A stretch of DNA of 61,665 nucleotides from Strigomonas culicis (taxonomy: Eukaryota > Euglenozoa > Kinetoplastea > Trypanosomatida > Trypanosomatidae). Positions 54,107 through 61,665 of this stretch are shown here, piece by piece. The notes below the pieces were generated by a model that saw only the letters and a list, made by a program, of their open reading frames with translations, was not told where the DNA came from and ran no database searches. The position numbers and the translations under genes were made by a program. Each line of letters begins with the position of its first letter. Positions within the stretch are counted from its first letter, which is position 1. Where the stretch lies: contig AUXH01000033.1 in assembly GCA_000482145.1 (NCBI GenBank), positions 1 to 61,665 on the forward strand, in the 5' to 3' direction.

Positions 54107-56453
54107 ACTTAGCGGTGGTGGCGCCCATGGCGGCGGCCAGCACGTTCTGGTCGAGCGTCACCGTGCCGAGCGACCGCCGCGCCATGCGCTCCTTCCCCTT
54201 CTTCTGGTCCGCCCACTTCTTCTGCTTCCGCGAGATGTCGCCGGCGTGGATCTTCGCGGTGACGTCCTTGCGGTACGCCTTCACCGTCTCGCGCGCGATG
54301 ATCTTGTTGCCGAGGCAGGCCTGCAGGGGGAGGTCCACCGTCGAGCGCAGCAGGTTCTCCTTCAGCGACGCCGTCATGCGGCGGCCGTGCTCCTGCGCGT
54401 CGCGGCGGGGGCAGATGAGCGAGAGGGCGGAGATCTTCGCCTTGTTAATCACCATGTCCACCTTCACGAGGTCGGACTCGACGTACACCGGGTCGTCGTA
54501 GTCCAGCGTCGCGTAGCCGCGCGAGGCGCTCTTGACGAGCGAGAAAAACCCGCGCGCGAGGTCGGCGAGCGGCATGCGGTAGCGCACCACGACGCGCGCG
54601 TCGTCGATGACGCGCATGTCCTCCTGCTCCCCGCGGAACTGCATCAGCGCGGCCTGGTTGATCGCGTTGAGGTAGTCGCGCGGCGTCACCACCGTCGCGT
54701 GCACATAAGGCTCGAGATACAGCTGCACTCCCTCGTGCGGCCAGCGCCAGTTTTGCACCGTCAGCACCTGCCACGCGCGCTCGTCGGCCGGGTCGTCGCC
54801 GGTCGCCACGAACTTGTACTGCACCTGCGGCGGCGTCACGAGCACGGACTGGTGGAACTCCGCGAGGAGCCGCTCCTTGAACACCTGCATGTGCAGCAGT
54901 CCCAGGAAGCCGAGCTGCAGCCCCTGTCCGAGCGCCTGGCAGTGCAGCGGCTCCACGGTGACGGACGGGTCGTTGATACAGAGCAGCTCCACCGCCTCCC
55001 GCAGCTGCGAGATGTACTCGTCCTCGTCCGGGTAGAAGCCGGCGAAGACGACGGGCTGGACCTGCTTGAAGCCCGGCACGGGGTGCACCACGTACTGCGC
55101 ATCCGCCGCCGCCGCCTCCCCCTCCGCCTCGGCGGCGGTCGCCGACGCGAGGCGGTGGCGCTTCGTCGGCAGCGTGCACAGCGTGTCGCCGATGCGGATC
55201 TCGTTTTTGCGCAGCCCCGGCAGGAAGATGTAGCCAACCACGCCGGCGGTCAGCGCGGCGGTGGGGTGCAGCGTGGGGTGGATGAGGCCGACTTCCTGCA
55301 CCTCGAAGGCGTGGCGACTGTGGCAGAAGGTCACCGTCGTCTCCGGCGTCACGGTGCCGTCCAGCACGCGCACGAGGCAGTACACGCCCTCCTTCGCGAG
55401 CGGCGCCCCGCCGCGGCGGAGGTCGAGCGTCGGGTCGCCGCCGTCGCCGGCGAGGTGGCTGTTGTCCATGCCGCTGCTCTCCGCCGTCCAGCAGTCGAAG
55501 AGGAGCGCGCGCAGCGGCACGAGCGCGGCCTCCGCCTCACGCCGCTGCTCGCTGTCGGGGTGCATGAGCGGCAGCTGGCGCAGGTCCGAGAAGCCCTCGC
55601 GGCCCGTCGGCGCCGGCACGCGGTCGATGATCGCCGCGAAGACGGCCTCGATGCCCTCCTTCGACTTGGCGCTCGTCAGCACCGCCTCGCGGCGCAGCAG
55701 ACCGGTGCTGTCCTCGAGCTGCTGCATCGCCTTGTCCACCTGCGCGTCGTTCAGCACCTGGTCCAGCTTCGTGAGCACCGGGATGATGGTCAGGTCGTGC
55801 TCCAGCGCCGCGTAGAACTGCGCCATCGTCTGCGCCTCCACGCCCTGCGAGACGTCGACGAGCAGCAGCGCCGCGTCGGACGCGCTGAGACTGCGCGAGA
55901 CCTCGTACTGGAAGTCGACGTGGCCGGGGGTGTCGATGAGGTTGAGGAGGTACTCTTCCTCCACCCCCGCCGGCGTCATGCGGCGCATGAACACGGAGCA
56001 CGTCTGGGCCTTGATCGTGATGCCGCGCTCCCGCTCGACCGCGAGGCGGTCCGTGAAGGTGCCGGTCGCGCCCTCCGGCAGCAGCCCGGCGCGCCGCAAC
56101 AGCGCGTCCGTCAGCGTCGTCTTCCCGTGGTCGACGTGCGCGATGATGCTCACGTTGCGGATGAAGGGGAGCGGGAAGGACCGCATCATCCGCTTCTTGT
56201 ACGCGATCACCTCCGAGGGCGTCGTGGGGTACAGCCGCGGGCTGCCCACGAGCGCGTGCGTGTCAGGCGCTATGCGGTACTTGTCCAGCACACAGTCACC
56301 ATCCGCGCTGCTGCTACTGCTGAGATGCCGCCACTGCACACCAGAGCGCAGCGGCACGGCAGCGGTGCAGCCCGAAAAGGAGAGGGAAGGGGGAGGGCGC
56401 CGCCACGGCAAGTGCACGAGGAGGCGCGACAGAACCCTTTGTCGAAGTATCAT
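54105..56453 (-). CDS. GUF1: Mitochondrial translation GTPase GUF1 (LepA/EF4 family)
   Basis: Encodes 782 aa, longer than yeast (about 645) or human (about 669) GUF1. LepA/EF4 acts on ribosomes to help translation under stress; GUF1 is the mitochondrial form. The first 45 residues ([16 protein letters not shown]) are a presequence. G motifs are G1 AHVDHGKT (105-112), G2 GITIKAQ (144-150), G3 DTPGH (174-178), G4 TKLD (228-231) and G5 TSAK (about 259-262). The C-terminal LepA signature is intact: [20 protein letters not shown], then [10 protein letters not shown]. Extra length comes from the N-terminus, an acidic insert ([12 protein letters not shown]) and a segment around residues 290-330 ([20 protein letters not shown]) in domain II. 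All GTPase residues needed for activity are present. Confidence 0.95.
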
Positions 56454-56869
56454 CTATAAGAACGAGCACGAACCGCTAATAGAGGTGTAAGTGCTCCGGC
56501 TTTGCTGTGCTGGAGGAGTGAATGGGAGAGAAAAAGAAGCCATATTAAAAAGATTCAGCAGTATTTACTGATGTGACGTACATGATTACATTAGTTAGCA
56601 TCGTTCACGATGATCATTGTATCTCTCCATTCATTCTCACTTTCTCCTTTTCTTTTCTTTTCTTTTTCTAATGAGCTATAGGTACAGTACATAGTGTCTG
56701 GATTTTTTCTTTTTTACATCGTATCATTGCAACAAGTTCGTTATACATATACATAAAGGATGTTGAATTGCACACATCCAAAAACAAAACAAAAAGACAA
56801 AAAGCATCACCAGTGGTTATATATGATTCCATTCAAGACACGTAAACGAATCCACCATTCGTGCTACCG
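56454..56869 (-). promoter_or_regulatory. Intergenic with predicted minus-strand trans-splice acceptor near 56510
   Basis: On the minus strand a CT-rich stretch (complement of 56512-56545) ends in CCAG, with AG complementary to 56510-56511. This gives a 57-nt 5' UTR for GUF1. The remaining spacer is AT-rich and without a gene. Confidence 0.5.
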
Positions 56870-59800
56870 CTACTCCTTATTCCGCACGTCCTGGGGCAGC
56901 TGCCGCAGACTATTTTTGATCATCCGTTCCTTTTTCTTGCACAGCTCCACCTGGCTCTTCGGCGGCGGCCGCGGCTGGGTCAGCACCGGCCGGCAGCTGC
57001 TGCCGGGGAGCGGTGGCTGCACCGGCGGCGGCGGCGACGGCACGGAGGTCCCTGTCGTGGACCGACTCGTCGCGACGGGCGAGAGAGGGACGACGACGGA
57101 CGGCGCGGGGCCGCCGCTGAAGCGGCGCCGGGTCCAGGCCGCGCTCGTGTCAAGCTCGGCCGGGTGCCGCACGTGCGCGGCGAGGAAGCGGTCGAAGAGC
57201 TGCGTCTGCTGCAGCGCCTCTGCGTGGAGGTCGAGCGCGACGAGCTGCCGCACCTCGCACCCGCGCGCTCGCACGTCCTGAAGCACGCCGACGAGGCAGC
57301 GGTAGTCCGACGGCACCGGCCGCATGCCGAGCGCCGTCGCAGCCTCCTCCGTCGTCGGCGGCGGCGCCGCCGCGTTGAGAGGCACGGCGGCCGCCTCCGC
57401 CATGGTGATGCACATCTCGTCCATGAGGAGTGACGGCAGCGCGGCGAGCAGCACGAAGCAGGAGCGCTCGGCCGGGCTCAGCGCGGCGGCGACCGGGTGG
57501 CCGCTCGTCGCGGTGAAGAATTCGAAGCCGGCGGAGGCGAGGCACGAGAAGACCTTGATGCCGATGGGCAGGTAGCGCCGCACGAGCTGCGCGAACTTGC
57601 GGCTGTTGAGCGCCTCGCTGCGCCGGTCGGACATCGCCATGAGGTTGCTCATGCGGTCGATCACAGTTTCCTTGTCCGCCTCCGTCAGCTCGGCGACGGC
57701 CGCGTTGGCGACGGAGTGGCGCTGCGCGCCGCTGAGGAGCTGGTCGTAGCGCAGCACCTCCTCCGGCTCCAGCGTCGCGCCGCCCTCCTCCATCAGCACC
57801 GCCTTCTTGCGCAGCAGGCGCCGCACAAATTCGCGCTCGAGGCCGCGCCGCAGCGTGCGGCGCTCGTTGATGTGCAGCAGCTGCAGCCCTAGCAGCGGCT
57901 CGTCGTCGTGCGCCCCTGCGGCGGGGTCGCGCCGCAGCAGGGTGGGGTCGACCTCCTTCTCGAAGAGCTTCAGCAGCAGCTGCACCGCGCTGAGGTGCGG
58001 GTCGTCCACGCCCTCCGCGTGCGCCTTCTCGAGGCGCTTCGAGCGCCAGAGCAGCAGGCGGTCGCGCGCCAGCGTGCTGTTGTACACGAGGTCCGCGAGG
58101 AGGGTGAGCGCGAAGGAAAGCGCCTCGCGGAAGGCGTCCTGGCGCGCGGCCAGCGCATCCGGGTAGCCGCGTGCGATGCGCTCCACGAGCGCCGGATCGC
58201 TCCTCCACACCCGCGCGTCCTGCGTGTAACCCTCCTTCTCCGGCAGCGCGTCCGCGCCGAGTGCGAGAGCCTCGACGACGGCGAGCAGCGCCTCCACGCC
58301 GTCCGCGTCGACGAAGTTGGCCTCGTTGGAGCCGGCGTTGAGCACAATCGCGCGCACGGTGTCCAGCACGGCGAGCAGCAGGTCGAGGTGCTGGAAGAGA
58401 TAAGCCTCCGAGAGCGGGGCGGGCCGCCCGCCGCGCGGCGTCGTCGCGGTCGTCACGGTCGCCTGCAGCGGCGACGCGCCGGCCAGCACGCACTGCTGCA
58501 GCCACGCAACGAGCGCGGCCTCGCCACCGAAGGCGCTGAAGAGGAAGGGCAGTTCCTGCGCCTGCGTGCGCTGCAGCCGCGCGTCCGCGTCGACCGGCTC
58601 CGACGACTCGCGCGTCACATCGTCGACCGTGTCCTCGCCCACCTCATCGTAGCTCCCCGCGAGTGCGTCGCGGCCGTCGATGGAGGGCAGCGGGTGGATC
58701 CAGCCGGTCGTCGCCGCCGCGGTGTCGGCGAGGTTCTTGATGAGCGAAAAACTCTCCATCGCGAGGGACAGGGCGGCCGGCGTGAGGGCCAGCCCGCCGC
58801 GGCGCGCGCCCAGCGCGGCGGCGGCGGCGCCGCCGTCGAACAGGTCGCCCATCGCATCGCTGTCGGGCGGCGCCGCGCCGGTCGCGGTCAGATAGACGCT
58901 CTCGAGGAGCTGCATGACGAGCAGCACAAGGTCCTTCGTCTCGACGATCGCCGCGCGGACCTCGAGGCTGGCGTACTGCATCGCGGTCGCGAGCAGCATG
59001 AGGGCGCGCCGCTTCAGCTTCTCCATCTCCGGCGGCGCGTCGTAGATGTAGCGCAGGGTGATGGGGACCCCTGCGGCGGCGAGGAAGTGCACGGCCGCGC
59101 CGAGGAGGTCGTCGGGCTCCTCCTCCTCCTCCTCCTCCTCCGCGGAGATCTCGAGCACGACGGCGCCGTCCGCCGGGGGCTCGCCCAGCGCCGGCGCCGC
59201 GGCATCCACGTGCATGGTACGCGGCGTCGCGGACGCGGCCGCGCCGGCGCCGCGGCAGCGCCGCAGCAGCTGCGGGTCGAGCTCGTGGAGCGAGCGCGTG
59301 AGGGCCATGAGGGCGGCGAGGTTCATCCAGGCCTCCGCCTGCAGCAGCACCAGTTCCTCGCGCGTCCACGCGAGCACGGCCGGGTGGTCGCAGAGCACGT
59401 CCACGTACAGCAGCAGCACGTCGATGAGCCCGAGGCGGCAGAGGTCGACGAGGTAGAGCCCGGTGTAGGGCACGACGATGGCCGCCTCGGCGGTCACCGA
59501 GCGCTCGTACGCGCGCACCTCGGCGCCGACGCGCGCCGCCTGCCACGCACAGAAGGACACCAGCAGCTGCCAACCGAGGCGTTTGAACTGCAGATTGTCG
59601 CCGCGCAGCGTGGGGGAGGCCACGCCGCTGTAGCGCGTCTGGTACCGCTGCGCGCTGCGCCGCGTGAGAAGCGGAATGCGGCTCGCGAGGCTCGTTGCGG
59701 AGAGCTCGCCGCCGAGCTCGCCGGGCGCGGCTAGCTCCGCGCCGCAGAGCAGGTCGAAGAGGAGCAGCATGATGGCATTGAGCGCGTCGACCGTGGCGGG

Positions 59801-61586
59801 CGGCAGCGGCTGGCAGGCGCCCGCCCCGCCCTCCACCGCGTGCCGGTCTTCGCGCAGGAGTACGGCGAGGAAGACCACCATGTCGTTGCGCAGCTCCCGC
59901 TCACTCGCGCGGTGCGAGGCGTTGAGCTGGTGGATGAGGGTGAAGAAGAGCTCCTCCATCGGGCACGTGTTGGGCGTCAGCTCCGTGTAGTGCAGCACGA
60001 CGTGCGCCGTCTCCGCCGGCGAGCGCTGCAGCAGCGACCACAGCAAGTCGAAGCAGAGCACGCCGCACTGGTCGCCGGGCGCGCAGCCGGACAGCGTGTG
60101 GATCGCCAGCAGCGGCAGCATTGTGCTCGCGGCGTGCGCGAGGCCGTTCTGCCGCGAGGCGAGGAAGTCGACGTGGCACTGCTTCTCGCGGTCGAGCGCC
60201 ATCATGTCGCTGAGCCACTGCAGCAGCAGCGCGAGCTCCGCCGCGGTGCTGAACGCGTCCTGCGCAGACACGTGGGCCTGGTCCCCCTGCTGCGTGCCGG
60301 CCGCCGCGCGGCGGTCCGTCTCGTCGTGGCGCTCCTCCGCGGTGAGCGGCTGCGCGTTGCGCGCGGAGTCGAGCCACAGCGCGCGGTCCCGCTGTCCCGC
60401 CGCGTCCGGCGCGGCCTCCTTGGTCTGCTGCATCATGAGTATCACGGACCACCGCGAAATGACGTCCCGCATCGGCTCGTCCAGGCGGAACTGGGCGTCC
60501 TTCACCGTGACGCTGCGCACCGTGTCGACCGGGGCATCCTCCGCGGGCGCGGCGTCACGCAGCGGCGCGAGCTGCGCGACCATCGCGCGCAGCGCCGCCA
60601 CGCGCAGCCGTGCGGCGAGCCGCGTGCCGTGCGCCTGCTGCAGGCTCTCCATCTGCCGCACGATGCGCGCGAGGCGGGTGCTGAGGAGCTGGACCGCGAC
60701 GGGCAGGTCGCGCTGGTCCTGCAGGTCGAGGCACACGAAGGGCAGCGCGCAGTAGCGGAGGAGGTGCTCCAGCGCAATCGGCATCGTGTCCGCGCGCTGC
60801 TTCGGCGGCACGGGCACCTGGCGCGCGCGCGCCGCCGGCTCCGCCGCGAGGGTCTTCGTCGGCGACGGCATCAGCACAGAGGACTTGCTGGTGGCCGTCA
60901 CCTGCAGCAGCATGAAGCTCGTCACCGTGGCGCTCGCGGTCACCGGCAGCGCCGCCTGCAGCGAAGCGGTCGCGCCGCTCTCCTGGATGAGCGGTGGCAG
61001 GAAGGCCTCCACCGGCAGCACCGGCACCTCGTCGCCGAGCGCCAGCAGCGCATCCGGCGCGGCGCCGGCAGACCCGTTGCTGTCCCTGTCGTGCCGCGGC
61101 GACGGCGCCTCCTCCGCGGCGGTGCCGTCCCAGGACACCTCCGTCAGCTCCCCGCGCAGCACGGCGTCCGCGTACCACTCGAGCACGTTATCCATGCCGG
61201 CCAGCATCATGCGCGGCGTCATGCCCACCGCGGCCTCGCTGTCCAGGAAGGCGCGCAGCAGCCGCACGCGCCGGTCGTTGTGCGCGGCGCTGCGCTGGTC
61301 GCCGAGCAGCCGCACAAGCTCCCCCACCTGCTGCTGGAGGTGGTCGCCGATCGCCTCCAGCGAGACGGTGGCAGTGTCGCCAGCGTCGGCGCCGTCCGCG
61401 GGCGCGGCACGGCCCTGCTGCTGCTCCTGCAGCTGGACACGGACGCTCGTGCAGAGCGCCGACACGCGCCTGCGCCGCTCATCGGCCTGCGCCGTGGCAG
61501 ACGTCATGAGACTGCGGCGGCTGCCATGCTTCGTGGTGGCAGTGCCGTCGGCCCCCTTCTTGCCCTTGGCAGTGGAGGCACTACTC

Positions 61587-61588
<2 letters not shown>
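56870..61588 (-). CDS. Very large hypothetical helical protein (ARM/HEAT-like?)
   Basis: Encodes 1572 aa, starting M-S-S-A-S-T-A-K-G-K. The N-terminal 40 residues are basic and Ser/Thr-rich. Most of the remainder is Ala/Leu/Arg-rich helical sequence with repeated Leu-Leu-x-x-Leu patterns (for example HLDLLLAVLDTVRAIVLNAG and ALMLLATAMQYASLEVRAAI), suggestive of an armadillo/HEAT solenoid. A Glu run (about residues 812-820) and several Gly/Ala/Asp linkers interrupt it. The C-terminal 100 residues are Pro/Ser/Arg-rich. I recognise no family. It is the first visible gene of the minus-strand cluster; its real promoter lies beyond the window. Confidence 0.8.
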
Positions 61589-61625
<37 letters not shown>

Positions 61626-61665
61626 GTGTGTATATACTAAGTAGGTAGTATATACTACTTCCTTT
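61589..61665 (-). repeat. TA microsatellite directly upstream of the last minus-strand start codon
   Basis: An uninterrupted TA repeat occupies about 61589-61622, immediately 5' of the ATG at 61588 on the minus strand, then mixed AT-rich sequence runs to the window edge. The repeat has no pyrimidine tract or AG, so the splice acceptor must lie beyond it, and the repeat should be part of the 5' UTR. Confidence 0.85.

Noticed and set aside
1..61665. CRISPR arrays, insertion sequences, attachment sites or bacterial operon signals
   Set aside because: None seen. The window is eukaryotic nuclear DNA and no direct-repeat/spacer pattern or transposase was found; no retroposon coding sequence was recognised either.

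Overview
The window looks like a nuclear chromosome segment from a trypanosomatid (Kinetoplastea). It carries 21 intronless protein genes in two long unidirectional clusters. Coding sequence is GC-rich, intergenic sequence is AT-rich, and many genes are preceded by a polypyrimidine tract plus AG of the trans-splice-acceptor type. The gene set fits: a metacaspase with a Pro/Gln/Gly/Tyr tail, the Rieske protein of complex III, Rpn11, GUF1, and many very long lineage-specific proteins. TAA, TAG and TGA all serve as stops, so the code is standard. I cannot name the genus; the proteins read as Leishmania/Crithidia-like, while the spacers are unusually AT-rich and full of dinucleotide microsatellites.

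Layout. Positions 404-20748 hold eight plus-strand genes: metacaspase, OMS1-like mitochondrial methyltransferase, a 2280-aa helical protein, a mitochondrial helical protein, Rieske protein, a small unknown, a two-TM protein with a CxxC thioredoxin-like segment, and an FCP1/NIF-like phosphatase fused to a CCCH zinc finger. Positions 24529-61588 hold thirteen minus-strand genes: two disordered unknowns, Rpn11, a membrane-anchored LRR protein, a coiled-coil protein, a D-lactate dehydrogenase-like enzyme, a 1996-aa Pro-rich/coiled-coil protein, a tandem pair of nitronate monooxygenase-like enzymes, a 1004-aa unknown, a short IF1-like mitochondrial coiled coil, GUF1, and a 1572-aa unknown. The clusters converge on 20749-24528, a convergent strand-switch region where polycistronic transcription is expected to end.

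The most unusual element sits in that strand switch. About 21.28-23.91 kb, read on the minus strand, is a far-diverged but apparently colinear copy of the small-subunit (18S) rRNA gene. The 5' domain (about 23320-23760) is unmistakable. Further anchors across the central and 3' domains occur in the right order with roughly the right spacing. The copy contains a microinversion between 8-nt inverted repeats (23405-23450), long G/C homopolymer runs and several perfect hairpins or palindromes. I see no LSU, 5.8S or ITS beside it. It is most likely a decayed orphan rDNA copy, but its retained length and many perfect stems deserve a direct test.

Functionally the window is mostly housekeeping, with a mitochondrial emphasis (Rieske, GUF1, OMS1-like, IF1-like, presequence-bearing unknowns). 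As usual in trypanosomatids, neighbouring genes do not form pathway operons. Predicted starts were set to the first in-frame ATG that lies downstream of a plausible splice acceptor or that begins a plausible targeting sequence.
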